From NCBI GenBank assembly GCA_028282705.1, contig JANQHI010000053.1, positions 1-64,000 of the forward strand: a stretch of 64,000 nucleotides of DNA, written 5' to 3'. This stretch comes from Prolixibacteraceae bacterium (GTDB lineage: Bacteria; Bacteroidota; Bacteroidia; Bacteroidales; Prolixibacteraceae). This document shows positions 9,386 to 19,378 of the stretch, piece by piece. The translations under genes and the position numbers were made by a program. The notes below the pieces were generated by a model, which saw only the letters and a program-made list of their open reading frames with translations, had not been told where the DNA came from and searched no databases. Numbering within the stretch: position 1 is the first letter of the stretch; every line of letters begins with the position of its first letter.

Positions 9386-11923
9386 GTGGTGAAATTCAAA
9401 AGTTTATTAACAATCCTGTTTGTTAGCTTTTCTTTTGCAGGATACCCACAGGAAAATATTTCTGAAGCAAGGAAAAGAAGCATAGGCAGCACTGTTACTG
9501 TTAAAGGAATTGCAACCAATGGTCCTGAACTTGGTGCAATCAGGTATGTTCAGGACCAAACTGCCGGGATAGCAGCATATGACGCTTCTAAAGTTGCAGA
9601 CATAAAAAGGGGTGATTCCATTACCATTACAGGTAAACTTAAATCATACAATAATTTGTTAGAAATTTCCCCAATATCAAGTGTTACAATCCATTCTTCA
9701 GGGCACAAACTACCAACACCCAGAGTTGTAACCCCAAACCAACTGGGAGAAAATTATGAAGGGCAGTTAGTCAGGATAAACAATGCAAGTTTTACCACCC
9801 CTGAAGCTACTTTTCAGGGCAATACCTCTTACACCTTTTCCAGCAATGGTGAATTTGGGGACATATATGTCAGCGACAGTTACACTTCATTGGTTGGTGA
9901 AGTAATCCCTCAGGATGAGTTTGACCTGGTTTGTATTTGTTCCCAGTTTTCCTATTCTGAAAATAATACCACATCAGGTTACCAGGTTATTCCCAGGGAT
10001 ATGAGTGATTTTATCATCAAAAAAAGCATTACCCTGACTGCTCCACTTAAAGTGGAAGACATCAGAAAAACTGCCTTAAACTTCAGTTGGGAAACTAATA
10101 CCCATGGCAGCACACAGGTTGCTTATGGTAATTCACCTAATATGCAAGACTGGCATGGGATGGCTTCAGGAAGTTCCACACCACAGGGTGAAGGCTACCT
10201 GCACAGTGCAACTATCTCAAACCTGGCTTCTGGGTCTTTGGTTTATGCCAGGGCATTTTCAGTAAACCCTCCTGATACAGCTTTTTCCCCAGTAAGGGTT
10301 TTTGCTACCCAATCCAATTCTTCAGGTGAAATCAAAGTATATTTTAATACTGATGTAAAGGAGGAGTTATCAAGGGGAACCATTGCCCAGGAGCTAAATG
10401 AAGCCCTTGATGATACCATTATTGCATACATTAACAGGGCTAAACATACCATAGATGTTTGCATATACAATATTAATAATTCTGGTATCAGCAACATAAG
10501 CCAAGCCCTTAACAATGCATATAATAGAGGTGTCAGGATCAGAGTAATAACATGTGGAACAACTAACCACTTTGGGATTTTTGATTTGGATGCAGGTATC
10601 CCTGTTTTTGTTGGCCCTGTAGAAAATGAACGTTCGGGGATTATGCACAACAAATTCATCATTTTTGATGCACATTCATCAAACTATAATGAACCTGTAG
10701 TATGTATGGGGTCAACCAACTTCACCAGTGGGCAAATTAACCATGACCCCAATAATATCCTATTCATCCAGGACCAAAGCCTGGCACTGGGATATGAACT
10801 TGAGTTTGAAGAAATGTGGGGCTCATCAGGCAGCCAGTTTGATGTACCAAATGCTAAATTTGGCAACAAAAAAGCAGACAATACCCCACACCAATATATT
10901 ATTGGCAATAAAAAAGTGGAAAGTTATTTCAGCCCAACTGATGGCACTAACCAGCAGATTATCAACCAAATAAACAAAGCTGGGAAAAGCCTCAATATAG
11001 CTACCATGCTGATAACCAGAAATGACCTGGCATACAGTATTAGGGATGCCAAAGATAACAATGGGGCTTCAGTTAATATGCTGACAGATAGTAAAAACAG
11101 GAACTCTACAACAGTAAATGATATTTTACAAAATGCATTGGGAGGCCAGTACATTTACCACAATACCCTCACGGGGATGATGCATAATAAGTATGCTATT
11201 ATTAATGAATCAGACCCTGCTTCAAGCCCTGTGGTGATAACAGGGAGCCACAATTGGAGCAATGCTGCAAACAATGATAATGATGAAAATACCCTTATTA
11301 TCCATGATGCAGGTATTGCCAACCAGTTTTACCAGCAGTTTGCCTATCTTTTTACAGGTAATAATGGGGTACTTGAAAACCCGGGCACTCCACCAAATGC
11401 TATTAATGATACTATTTCAACCTTGCAGGAAGGAAGTATTGAAATACCTGTTTTACTAAATGATATGATTGAAGGAGAAGTAGAATTGATGATTGCAGAA
11501 GATGCAAAAAATGGGCATTCATCAATAACCCAAACCAACCCGAAGACCATTACCTATGAACCAGGGCAGGGCTTTAGCGGGCATGATTCTATTGAATATA
11601 AAATATCCTATATATCAAACCCAGTATTAAATTCAACTGCAAAAATATTGGTTGATGTCTGGGCTACCAGTTTAAACAGCTATAATGAAAAACAGTTAAA
11701 ATTATTCCCTAACCCTGTAAGCAAGGATATAACTTTCATTTCCAATGCCCTTTTTAATTCCCTTGAAATAATTGATCTCTCTGGCAGGGTTTTAATACAA
11801 GAAAATTGTTTAAGCTCTAAGTTTAAAACACTTGGCGTGGAGAAGTTTAAAAGTGGATTTTATGTCGTTAGGGTTACTTTCCGGGATGGAGGCAGGTTAA
11901 GCAAAGTCATTATAAAAAAATAG
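9386..11923 (+). CDS. Secreted phospholipase D-like protein with OB-fold, FN3-like, Ig-like and T9SS domains
   Basis: An 845-aa exported protein with a GTG start (GTG GTG; either works). Order: signal peptide (1-21), OB-fold-like nucleic-acid-binding region (about 25-210), FN3-like domain (about 218-312), phospholipase D superfamily core with two HxK motifs (H421/K423 in MHNKFIIFD and H600/K602 in MHNKYAI), each followed by a GSxN-type motif (GSTNF, GSHNW), an Ig/cadherin-like module (about 670-755) and a T9SS tail starting LFPNPVS and ending KVIIKK. PLD enzymes cut phosphodiesters; the OB region points to a secreted nuclease rather than a lipase, which is inference. It lies downstream of the mini T9SS protein on the same strand. 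Confidence 0.85.
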   Translation: MVKFKSLLTILFVSFSFAGYPQENISEARKRSIGSTVTVKGIATNGPELGAIRYVQDQTAGIAAYDASKVADIKRGDSITITGKLKSYNNLLEISPISSVTIHSSGHKLPTPRVVTPNQLGENYEGQLVRINNASFTTPEATFQGNTSYTFSSNGEFGDIYVSDSYTSLVGEVIPQDEFDLVCICSQFSYSENNTTSGYQVIPRDMSDFIIKKSITLTAPLKVEDIRKTALNFSWETNTHGSTQVAYGNSPNMQDWHGMASGSSTPQGEGYLHSATISNLASGSLVYARAFSVNPPDTAFSPVRVFATQSNSSGEIKVYFNTDVKEELSRGTIAQELNEALDDTIIAYINRAKHTIDVCIYNINNSGISNISQALNNAYNRGVRIRVITCGTTNHFGIFDLDAGIPVFVGPVENERSGIMHNKFIIFDAHSSNYNEPVVCMGSTNFTSGQINHDPNNILFIQDQSLALGYELEFEEMWGSSGSQFDVPNAKFGNKKADNTPHQYIIGNKKVESYFSPTDGTNQQIINQINKAGKSLNIATMLITRNDLAYSIRDAKDNNGASVNMLTDSKNRNSTTVNDILQNALGGQYIYHNTLTGMMHNKYAIINESDPASSPVVITGSHNWSNAANNDNDENTLIIHDAGIANQFYQQFAYLFTGNNGVLENPGTPPNAINDTISTLQEGSIEIPVLLNDMIEGEVELMIAEDAKNGHSSITQTNPKTITYEPGQGFSGHDSIEYKISYISNPVLNSTAKILVDVWATSLNSYNEKQLKLFPNPVSKDITFISNALFNSLEIIDLSGRVLIQENCLSSKFKTLGVEKFKSGFYVVRVTFRDGGRLSKVIIKK

Positions 11924-11953
11924 GGTTAAACAGTACCCTTATAAAAAGGAAAA

Positions 11954-11978
11954 TCCCGGGTGCCTCTGCATTCCGGGA
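11954..11978 (+). terminator. Hairpin after the PLD-like gene, possible terminator
   Basis: Stem TCCCGG (11954-11959) with CCGGGA (11973-11978) and a 13-nt loop, 30 bases past the stop. No T run follows, so it may stabilise the transcript rather than end it. Confidence 0.35.
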
Positions 11979-12005
11979 CTTGTCAAACCTAACTAAACCA
12001 AACTT

Positions 12006-12101
12006 ATGAAAAAATTTATGAAATATTTTTATTTATTATGTATCTTTTTAAAACTATTTAATGGCTTTGAGGCTTCAATTTTGAACCTACATATATTATA
12101 A
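12006..12101 (+). CDS. Possible 31-aa signal-peptide-like small ORF
   Basis: An ATG at 12006 opens a 31-codon frame with a lysine-rich start (MKKFMKYF) and a hydrophobic run, ending in TAA at 12099-12101. It looks like an N-terminal signal sequence with nothing behind it. It may be the remains of an exported protein gene, a leader peptide, or chance. No ribosome-binding site is evident. Confidence 0.2.
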   Translation: MKKFMKYFYLLCIFLKLFNGFEASILNLHIL

Positions 12102-12117
12102 CGCAAATACTTATCAA

Positions 12118-12603
12118 ATGTTGTGCCAAAAAATTATCAGTGGAGGGCAAACTGGGGTTGACAGGGGGGCATTAGATGCAGCCATTTTTCTTGGGATGCC
12201 CTGTGGAGGCTGGTGCCCTGAAGGTAGGATGGCTGAAGATGGTGCTATATCAAAAAAATATCCTTTAAAAGAAATTAAAGGTGGATATTATGATGACAGG
12301 ACAAAAAAGAATGCTGAAGAGGCTGATGGCACCTTGATTATTTATGACCACACCCTTGCAGGTGGCACACTTTTTACACATGAAGTATCAATTCAAACTG
12401 GCAAGCCAGTTTTTCTGTTGAAAACAGAAGGAGGCTGCACCAATATCCAATATGGAAAAATCAAAAAATGGCTGTATACCCATCATATCAAAGCCCTGAA
12501 TGTTGCAGGTCCCAGGGAAAGTGAATGGGAAGGGGCATATAAATGTTCAAAATTAATTATTAGTGGGCTCATTTCTTTCCTAAACAATAACTTAATAAAG
12601 TAG
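12118..12603 (+). CDS. YpsA/MoCo-like Rossmann protein (putative molybdenum carrier family)
   Basis: A 161-aa cytoplasmic protein of the family named putative molybdenum carrier, related to YpsA and the LOG/DprA-type Rossmann folds. The N-terminal loop ISGGQTGVDRGALDAA and the GGWCPEGRMAEDG segment are the family hallmarks, followed by ADGTLIIYD and GGTLFTHEVS, which would bind a nucleotide or sugar-nucleotide-like ligand. The family name is historical and a molybdenum role is not established. It stands alone between the PLD-like gene and lepA. The ATG at 12118 directly precedes the conserved core. Confidence 0.75.
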   Translation: MLCQKIISGGQTGVDRGALDAAIFLGMPCGGWCPEGRMAEDGAISKKYPLKEIKGGYYDDRTKKNAEEADGTLIIYDHTLAGGTLFTHEVSIQTGKPVFLLKTEGGCTNIQYGKIKKWLYTHHIKALNVAGPRESEWEGAYKCSKLIISGLISFLNNNLIK

Positions 12604-12644
12604 GGGCAATCCTTTTGCAGTAGGTTCAAAGTAAAAAAATTAAA

Positions 12645-12652
12645 TATATTTG
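12645..12652 (+). promoter_or_regulatory. -7 box of lepA
   Basis: TATATTTG, exact to TAnnTTTG, 53 nt before the lepA start codon. No good TTG is found at the standard spacing. Confidence 0.4.
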
Positions 12653-12705
12653 CGAGAAATAGCTACAACCAAATAAATGGTTATTTGATTTTGAAATAGA
12701 AGTGA

Positions 12706-14493
12706 ATGAAAAATATTAGGAATTTTTGTATTATAGCCCACATAGACCACGGGAAAAGTACCCTGGCTGACCGTTTGCTTGAAACCACCCAAACCATTGG
12801 TGAACGTGACATGCAAGAGCAGGTACTTGATGATATGGAGCTGGAAAAAGAGAGGGGGATAACCATTAAAAGCCATGCCATCCAGATTGATTACCAATAT
12901 AAAGGAGAAAATTATAAACTTAATTTGATTGACACCCCAGGGCATGTTGACTTTTCTTATGAGGTTTCAAGGTCAATTGCTGCATGTGAGGGAGCCCTTT
13001 TAATTGTAGATTCAACCCAGGGGATACAGGCACAAACTATCTCAAACCTGTACCTTGCTATTGAACATGACCTGGAAATTATCCCTGTGCTCAATAAGAT
13101 GGACCTCCCCAATGCTATGCCTGAAGTTGTAGCGGACCAGATCATTGACTTGATTGGATGTGACAGTGAGGACATTATTGAAGCCAGTGGCAAAACAGGA
13201 CTAGGGGTTGAAACCATATTGGAACATATTGTTGAAAAGATCCCTGCACCCAAAGGAGACCCAGATGCCCCTTTGCAGGCACTTATTTTTGATTCTATTT
13301 TCAATTCATTTAGAGGGATTATAGCCTATTTTAAAATAATAAATGGCACCATAAAAAAGGGAGACCTAGTAAAATTTGTTTCAACTGAAAAAACCTATGA
13401 TGCAGATGAGGTTGGGGTTTTAAAGCTAAAAATGGAACCCAGGGCTGAATTGGCAGCAGGAGATGTAGGATACATTATTTCGGGAATAAAAACAGCAAAA
13501 GAGGTAAAGGTGGGTGATACCATTACACATGTAAACAACGCATGTGATGCCGCCATTGAAGGTTTTGAGGAAGTAAAACCCATGGTTTTTGCAGGAGTTT
13601 ATCCAATTGATAGTGATGACTATGAAGACTTAAGGACTGCCATGGATAAGCTGCAATTGAATGATGCCTCTTTAACTTTTGAGCCTGAATCATCAGCTGC
13701 ACTGGGCTTTGGTTTCAGGTGTGGGTTCCTGGGGCTTCTACACATGGAAATAATACAAGAGAGGCTTGAAAGGGAATTTGATATGAATGTGATCACCACT
13801 GTCCCTAATGTTTCATACCAAGCCCACCTTACTGATGGAAGCATTGTTGAAGTATATAACCCATCAGGGATGCCTGCACAAACTGTTATTGATTCTATTG
13901 AAGAACCTTATATCAGGGCAAATATCATCACAGCTTCTGAATTTATTGGCCCTATCATGAATTTATGCCTTGACAAAAGGGGCACATTGGTTAGCCAGAA
14001 TTACCTGACTTCTGAAAGGGCTGAGTTGGTATTCAACCTTCCTTTGGGAGAAATTGTATTTGACTTTTATGACAAATTAAAAAGTATATCAAAAGGATAT
14101 GCCTCCTTTGATTACCACATGAGTGGATATGACACTGCTAAGCTTGTAAGGCTGGATATCTTACTCAATGGAGAAATGGTAGATGCTTTGTCAACATTGA
14201 TCCATTTTGACAATGCCTACCCATTTGGGCGCAGGATGTGTGAGAAACTGAAAGAACTGATTCCAAGGCAGCAATTTGACATTGCCATACAAGCAGCTAT
14301 TGGTGCAAAAATTATTGCCAGGGAAACTGTAAAAGCTGTCAGAAAAGATGTTACAGCCAAGTGTTATGGTGGGGATATAACCAGGAAAAGGAAACTATTA
14401 GAAAAACAGAAAAAAGGGAAAAAGAGGATGAAACAGATTGGTAATGTTGAAGTCCCACAAAAAGCTTTCCTGGCTGTTTTGAAATTAGATTAA
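12706..14493 (+). CDS. lepA: Elongation factor 4 (LepA)
   Basis: Ribosome-associated GTPase thought to back-translocate or help assemble stalled ribosomes. The 595 aa is full length. GTPase motifs are [10 protein letters not shown] (residues about 11-20), the switch II motif DTPGHVDF and NKMDLP; domain II, the EF-G-like V domain ([14 protein letters not shown]) and the LepA-specific C-terminal domain ([24 protein letters not shown]) follow. It is monocistronic with a strong terminator. Confidence 0.97.
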   Translation: MKNIRNFCIIAHIDHGKSTLADRLLETTQTIGERDMQEQVLDDMELEKERGITIKSHAIQIDYQYKGENYKLNLIDTPGHVDFSYEVSRSIAACEGALLIVDSTQGIQAQTISNLYLAIEHDLEIIPVLNKMDLPNAMPEVVADQIIDLIGCDSEDIIEASGKTGLGVETILEHIVEKIPAPKGDPDAPLQALIFDSIFNSFRGIIAYFKIINGTIKKGDLVKFVSTEKTYDADEVGVLKLKMEPRAELAAGDVGYIISGIKTAKEVKVGDTITHVNNACDAAIEGFEEVKPMVFAGVYPIDSDDYEDLRTAMDKLQLNDASLTFEPESSAALGFGFRCGFLGLLHMEIIQERLEREFDMNVITTVPNVSYQAHLTDGSIVEVYNPSGMPAQTVIDSIEEPYIRANIITASEFIGPIMNLCLDKRGTLVSQNYLTSERAELVFNLPLGEIVFDFYDKLKSISKGYASFDYHMSGYDTAKLVRLDILLNGEMVDALSTLIHFDNAYPFGRRMCEKLKELIPRQQFDIAIQAAIGAKIIARETVKAVRKDVTAKCYGGDITRKRKLLEKQKKGKKRMKQIGNVEVPQKAFLAVLKLD

Positions 14494-14515
14494 ACACATT
14501 TATACAGATATGAGA

Positions 14516-14544
14516 AAAGGGAGCTTATGTGAAAAGCTCCCTTT
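14516..14544 (+). terminator. Terminator of lepA
   Basis: Perfect 11-bp stem (14516-14526 with 14534-14544), 7-nt loop, then CTTTTG. Partly symmetrical, so it may also stop the response-regulator transcript that converges on it. Confidence 0.85.
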
Positions 14545-14604
14545 CTTTTGAATATACCAAATTGTGGTTGATTAAATTTTACTGATCCAGGTTTTCACCT
14601 CATC

Positions 14605-15294
14605 TTACAAAATAAGTTTGTAACCCTTCCCATGTACATTTATTATTTCAACTGTTGGTTCATCTTTTAAATGTTTACGAAGTTTGGTAATATACACATC
14701 CATGCTCCTGGCATTGAAATAATTATCATCAATCCAGATTGATTTAAGAGCAAAATTCCTCTCCAACACTTTATTGGCATTCTGGCAAAGCAGCTTCAAT
14801 AAATCTGATTCTTTGGTGGTTAATTTTACTGTTTCCTCACCATCAGAAAGTGTTTGCTTCCTTGTATCAAAAAGAAATTTCCCAAGCTTAAATTCTACTT
14901 GTGCCCCTGCCTGCCCTTCCTGGGTTGTCCTCCTTAAAATAGCTTCAACCCTGTAAATCAGTTCTTCCATGCTAAACGGCTTGGTAATGTAATCATCAGC
15001 ACCAATTTTAAACCCTTCAAGCACATCTTCTTTGAGGTTTTTAGCTGTAAGGAAAATGATCGGCATATCATTGTTTACCATCCTAATTTCTTTTGCCAGG
15101 GTAAACCCATCCTTTTTAGGCATCATTACATCTAAAACACAAATATCATAGTGGTTTTTGGCAAACCCTTTATATGCCAGGTCGCCATCAGGATAAAGGT
15201 CAGCTTCAAATCCTTTGGCTATAAGGTATTCTTTCAGCAATAACCCTAAGTTTTCATCGTCTTCTGCTAACAGTAATTTGACTTTTTGTTCCAT
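14605..15294 (-). CDS. OmpR-family response regulator
   Basis: A 229-aa DNA-binding regulator. The receiver domain has the acidic pair EDD (11-13), phosphoacceptor D55 in CVLDVMMPKKDG, and the lysine in DDYITKPFS near 105; the C-terminal half is a winged helix (LTTKESDLLKLL, SMDVYITKLRKHL). It resembles RprY of Bacteroides. It starts one base after the stop of the kinase gene, so kinase and regulator are translationally coupled. Targets are unknown. Confidence 0.92.
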   Translation of the reverse strand: MEQKVKLLLAEDDENLGLLLKEYLIAKGFEADLYPDGDLAYKGFAKNHYDICVLDVMMPKKDGFTLAKEIRMVNNDMPIIFLTAKNLKEDVLEGFKIGADDYITKPFSMEELIYRVEAILRRTTQEGQAGAQVEFKLGKFLFDTRKQTLSDGEETVKLTTKESDLLKLLCQNANKVLERNFALKSIWIDDNYFNARSMDVYITKLRKHLKDEPTVEIINVHGKGYKLIL

Positions 15295-15295
15295 G

Positions 15296-16843
15296 CTATT
15301 TTGTATTTAGTGGAAAATATAAACTAAATTTCGTTCCTTTATTTGCAGCACTGTCCACTTTGATTCTTCCTTTATGGACATCCACAATTTTTTTAACATA
15401 ACTGAGCCCCAGCCCAAAGCCTTTCACATCATGGACATTTCCTGTGGGAACCCTGTAAAAACGCTCAAATATCTGGGATTGGTGTTCTTTTGGTATCCCT
15501 ATCCCATTATCTTTTACAGAAATAACTGCAAAATCCTTTTTGGTTTCAGTTGACAGTTTTATCTGAGGAGCATCTTTGCTGTATTTCACTGCATTATCCA
15601 GCAAGTTAAAAATAACATTTGTAATATGCACCTCATCACCCTTTATTTCATCTTCAACTGCATTTATATCAGCAAGCAGTTTCCCACTTTCACTTTTTAC
15701 CCTGATCTCAAAGTTTGCAGCTACCTTGGTTGCCAGGTCATTAATATTAATTTCTTTAAACCTTAATTTCAACCTACCTTCATTAAATACTGCCATTTGC
15801 AATACTTTTTCAACCTGAAAACTTAACCTTTTGCTTTCCTGGTTTATAACCTTGGCCACATGTGAAATTGTCCTGGGGGTATTTGAAACACCTGAATCTT
15901 CCAACATCTGGCTTGCCAATGAAATAGTAGATATGGGTGTTTTTAATTCATGGGTCATGTTATTAATGAAATCATTTTTAATGGCTGATAATTTCTTTTG
16001 CCTAAAAATGATCATGATCGAGTAAACAAAAATAGCTATCAGTAAACCAGTCAGTATTAAGGAAGGGATGACCATAATCCCAGTTGCTTTAATCAAAAAA
16101 CTTGACTGTTTTGGGAAATAGACATATAAATAGTTAGGCTGCCTTTCATCAATATCTCTTGGGAATAAAAGCCCAGGGATAGTGTTTTTATGGTTGTGCT
16201 CAAAACCAGGTGAACCAAAGATCACCTTTTCCTGTCCATGTTGGAATGATTTTACAGCATACTTATATTCCATTTCAATCCCACAGTCTTCCATGGCATG
16301 GTCTAACAAACTAACCAGGATAGTAGAATCTACCCTTTCTTCAATGGATTTACTTTGAATATTCCTCATTTCCATTAGGCTTGCCTGGTAATTAATATTC
16401 CTCTCCCTGGCACGCATCCTTTGCAGGTTTTGTTGTAACAATGCATCAAATGCTGATGAGCTAAAATCCATGTTTTGGCGGTTTTCACCCTCTTGTCCTT
16501 CCGAATTCTCATTATAACTGAACTGCAGCTTTTCTCTATAATTACCAAAATAATTTTGCTCAAAATATGTAATAGAAAGGCTGCCTTGCCCTGGTGGTAA
16601 ATTCCCAATGTCAACAGGGCTCAATGAAGGCATAGTGTTATAGTTTACAAGCCTCTGTACTATCCTTGTTTCATTACTTTCAAGCTTATCAATAACCTGA
16701 GCCAAAGCCCTATTAACCTGGTTGTTAAACTGGTCTGCTTTTATATCAGCAGCCTGCTTTAACGAGTTTGTCTGGACAATGATCAACCCTGCCATCACCA
16801 AAGCCATCAATACAATCAAAGTATATAACATCCTCTTGCTCAT
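15296..16843 (-). CDS. Sensor histidine kinase with a large periplasmic domain
   Basis: A 515-aa inner-membrane sensor and partner of the adjacent OmpR regulator. Membrane segment 1 is about residues 6-26, a periplasmic sensing region of about 220 residues follows (with a Gln-rich helical part), and segment 2 is about 253-277. The HisKA box MTHELKTPIS carries the phosphorylated histidine; the ATPase domain shows the N box (NLLDNAVKYS), G1 (VKDNGIGIP) and G2 (GFGLGLSYV). It resembles RprX-type kinases. The signal is unknown. Confidence 0.92.
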   Translation of the reverse strand: MSKRMLYTLIVLMALVMAGLIIVQTNSLKQAADIKADQFNNQVNRALAQVIDKLESNETRIVQRLVNYNTMPSLSPVDIGNLPPGQGSLSITYFEQNYFGNYREKLQFSYNENSEGQEGENRQNMDFSSSAFDALLQQNLQRMRARERNINYQASLMEMRNIQSKSIEERVDSTILVSLLDHAMEDCGIEMEYKYAVKSFQHGQEKVIFGSPGFEHNHKNTIPGLLFPRDIDERQPNYLYVYFPKQSSFLIKATGIMVIPSLILTGLLIAIFVYSIMIIFRQKKLSAIKNDFINNMTHELKTPISTISLASQMLEDSGVSNTPRTISHVAKVINQESKRLSFQVEKVLQMAVFNEGRLKLRFKEININDLATKVAANFEIRVKSESGKLLADINAVEDEIKGDEVHITNVIFNLLDNAVKYSKDAPQIKLSTETKKDFAVISVKDNGIGIPKEHQSQIFERFYRVPTGNVHDVKGFGLGLSYVKKIVDVHKGRIKVDSAANKGTKFSLYFPLNTK

Positions 16844-17115
16844 TCCATAAAGATAATTTTAAAAACCCCCTGACATTTAACCTCTTAACATAATTTAACA
16901 CTAGCCCAGGAAAGCTTTCAATGCAATTTTGTTTTCCTATTAACATTCAAGAAGAAACGAATTTAGGGATTTTCCATGAAATTAAAATTATTAACAGCCA
17001 TTAACATTTATTAATGAAACAAGAGAAGCCAAATTTCTTTAAATGAAAGCTTTCTTCCTTTATCCAGATATGTAATTAATGTATTTAAGCAGTAAATATT
17101 AATTGTTACAACTGA
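16844..17115. other. Intergenic, between the two-component operon and purN
   Basis: AT-rich and without a supported gene. It should contain the kinase-regulator promoter, but I found no full consensus match. Confidence 0.3.
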
Positions 17116-17679
17116 TTAAAGTTTTAATAAAACTTCTTCTACAACTCTTGGGTAATGGGCATATTCCAACTGGTGGATTTTTTGGGCAACATCCTCGGGG
17201 GTATCTTCAGGGGTTAACTCACAGGTAGCCTGAAAAATGACCTGCCCCTCATCATATTTCTCATTTACATAATGGATGGTTATTCCTGATTCTTTTTCCC
17301 TATTTTCGACCACTGCCTTGTGTACATTCATACCATACATCCCTTTACCACCATATTTAGGCAATAAAGCAGGATGTATATTAATTATAGTAAAAATATT
17401 TACCAACTCCTCTGGGATAAGCCACAGGAATCCTGCTAAAACAACAAGGTCAATTCCCCTATTTTTCAGTTCCTGTATTACAAAGGCACTTTCGTAAAAC
17501 TCTTTTCTATTAAATACAAGCGTTGAAATTCCAGCTTTTTGGGCACGTTCAAGCACATAGGCATCTTGTTTATTTGAGAAAACTGAATCAACACAAACTT
17601 CATCATTTGTTTTAAACCTATCAATTATTTCCTGCGCATTAGTTCCTGACCCTGAGGCAAATATGGCAATTTTTTTCAT
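17116..17679 (-). CDS. purN: Phosphoribosylglycinamide formyltransferase
   Basis: Transfers the formyl group of 10-formyl-THF to GAR in purine synthesis; cytoplasmic. The 187 aa is normal. Visible are the GAR phosphate loop FASGSGTNAQ (8-17), the catalytic region INIHPALLPKYGGKG (Asn/His pair), and the Asp in NEKYDEGQVIFQ. It is divergent from acpP; this purN / acpP-fabF-rnc arrangement is common in the group. Confidence 0.95.
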   Translation of the reverse strand: MKKIAIFASGSGTNAQEIIDRFKTNDEVCVDSVFSNKQDAYVLERAQKAGISTLVFNRKEFYESAFVIQELKNRGIDLVVLAGFLWLIPEELVNIFTIINIHPALLPKYGGKGMYGMNVHKAVVENREKESGITIHYVNEKYDEGQVIFQATCELTPEDTPEDVAQKIHQLEYAHYPRVVEEVLLKL

Positions 17680-17788
17680 CCTTAAACAATATCAAATTAA
17701 ATGATTGAACAATATATTAAATTATTCAAATAACTGGCTTTATAAAGATTAGCAAATATAACCTAAATGTATTTTTTTATTTTTTTTC

Positions 17789-17820
17789 TTTGATTTATAA
17801 ATGGTAAATTTATTACTTTG
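17789..17820 (+). promoter_or_regulatory. Promoter of the acpP-fabF-rnc operon
   Basis: TTTG (17789-17792), a 20-nt spacer, and TTACTTTG (17813-17820), one mismatch to TAnnTTTG. It lies 51 nt before the acpP start. Confidence 0.65.
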
Positions 17821-17871
17821 CACCGAAAATTTTAAAGAAAAATCATTTAGTATTAACCAAAATTTAGAATT

Positions 17872-18108
17872 ATGTCTGACATTGCAGCAAAAGTAAAAGC
17901 AATTATTGTTGACAAATTAGGTGTTGATGAAAGCGAAGTAACTAATGAAGCATCTTTCACAAATGATTTAGGAGCTGACTCATTGGATACTGTTGAATTA
18001 ATTATGGAATTTGAAAAAGAATTTGATCTGGCCATACCAGACGACCAAGCTGAAAAAATTTCTACAGTAGGAGAAGCTGTACAACACATTGAAGAAGCTG
18101 TAAAATAA
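17872..18108 (+). CDS. acpP: Acyl carrier protein
   Basis: Carries growing acyl chains on a phosphopantetheine arm in fatty-acid synthesis. It has 78 aa and is acidic, with the modification site DSL (Ser37) in [15 protein letters not shown]. It heads the operon acpP-fabF-rnc. Confidence 0.97.
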   Translation: MSDIAAKVKAIIVDKLGVDESEVTNEASFTNDLGADSLDTVELIMEFEKEFDLAIPDDQAEKISTVGEAVQHIEEAVK

Positions 18109-18130
18109 ACTTAAATTTTAATTTTTTTTT

Positions 18131-19372
18131 ATGGAATTAAGGCGGGTAGTTGTTACCGGACTTGGAACCGTAAATCCTTTAGGTAACTCAATTGAAGAAT
18201 ATTGGGACAATCTAAAGAATGGGGTAAGTGGTGCCGCACCTATTACCAAATTTGATTGCTCAAAACACACTACACAATTTGCTTGTGAAGTGAAAGGTTT
18301 TGATGCTACATTGTATATGGAGCGTAAAGATGCCCGCAAATATGATTTATATACCCAGTATGCTTTTGCGAGTACTCATCAAGCAATTGCAGACTCCGGG
18401 CTTGACCTTGAAAAAATAGACAAGGATAGGGCTGGTGTTATTTGGGGTGCTGGAATTGGTGGCCTTCAAACCTTTTTTGAAGAAGTGAAGGCTTACCGTG
18501 AAGAAAGGCCACGCTTTTCTCCATTTTTTATCCCAAAAATGATTGCCAACATTGCAGGAGGGTTACTTTCAATCAAGTATGGTTTCAGGGGACCTAATTA
18601 CACCACTGTAACTGCATGTGCATCAGCATCTCATGCAATTATTGAAGCATTCAATAAAATCAGGCTTGGGTATGCAGATGTGATGATCACAGGAGGTTCT
18701 GAAGCTGCAGTAAATGAAGCAGGTGTTGCTGGCTTCAATTCAATGAGGGCTATTTCTACAAGGAATGATGACCCTAAAACTGCTTCACGCCCATTTGATA
18801 AAGACCGTGATGGTTTTGTAATTGGCGAGGGTTCTGGAGCCCTGATCCTGGAGGATTATGAAAGTGCTGTAAAAAGAGGAGCAAAAATTTATGCTGAAGT
18901 AGCAGGAGGAGGCATGTCTGCTGATGCATTTCACATGACTGCCCCTGACCCTGATGGAGGGGGAGCAATCCTGGTAATGAAAGGAGCTGTAAAAGATGCA
19001 GGCTTAAAATTAGAGGATGTAGATTATATTAATGTACATGGTACTTCAACTCCACTTGGCGATATTGCTGAACCAAATGCAATACTGAAAACATTTGGCG
19101 GCCATGCTTATAACATAAGCATCAGTTCTACAAAGTCAATGACAGGGCACCTGTTGGGAGCTGCAGGAGCTGTTGAAGGTATAGCTTCCATTCTTGCGCT
19201 TAAATATGGTACTATCCCTCCAACCATCAACCATTTCACAGATGACCCTGAAATTGATGGTAAAATGGACTTTACTTTCAACAAAGCAAAACAAAGAGCG
19301 ATAAAAGTAGCATTAAGTAATACATTTGGTTTTGGGGGCCACAATGCAACTTTAGCTTTCAAAAAATTCTAA
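18131..19372 (+). CDS. fabF: 3-oxoacyl-[acyl-carrier-protein] synthase II
   Basis: Condensing enzyme that extends acyl-ACP with malonyl-ACP. The 413 aa is full length, with the thiolase-fold active site: catalytic Cys163 in TACASASHA, His near 303 in VHGTSTPLGD, and His near 340 in GHLLGAAGAVE. It lies 22 bases after acpP and 6 bases before rnc, in one operon. Confidence 0.97.
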   Translation: MELRRVVVTGLGTVNPLGNSIEEYWDNLKNGVSGAAPITKFDCSKHTTQFACEVKGFDATLYMERKDARKYDLYTQYAFASTHQAIADSGLDLEKIDKDRAGVIWGAGIGGLQTFFEEVKAYREERPRFSPFFIPKMIANIAGGLLSIKYGFRGPNYTTVTACASASHAIIEAFNKIRLGYADVMITGGSEAAVNEAGVAGFNSMRAISTRNDDPKTASRPFDKDRDGFVIGEGSGALILEDYESAVKRGAKIYAEVAGGGMSADAFHMTAPDPDGGGAILVMKGAVKDAGLKLEDVDYINVHGTSTPLGDIAEPNAILKTFGGHAYNISISSTKSMTGHLLGAAGAVEGIASILALKYGTIPPTINHFTDDPEIDGKMDFTFNKAKQRAIKVALSNTFGFGGHNATLAFKKF

Positions 19373-19378
19373 AATACT

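Noticed and set aside
10243..10662. 139-codon minus-strand frame inside the PLD-like gene
   Set aside because: Opposite to the conserved HKD region; chance frame.
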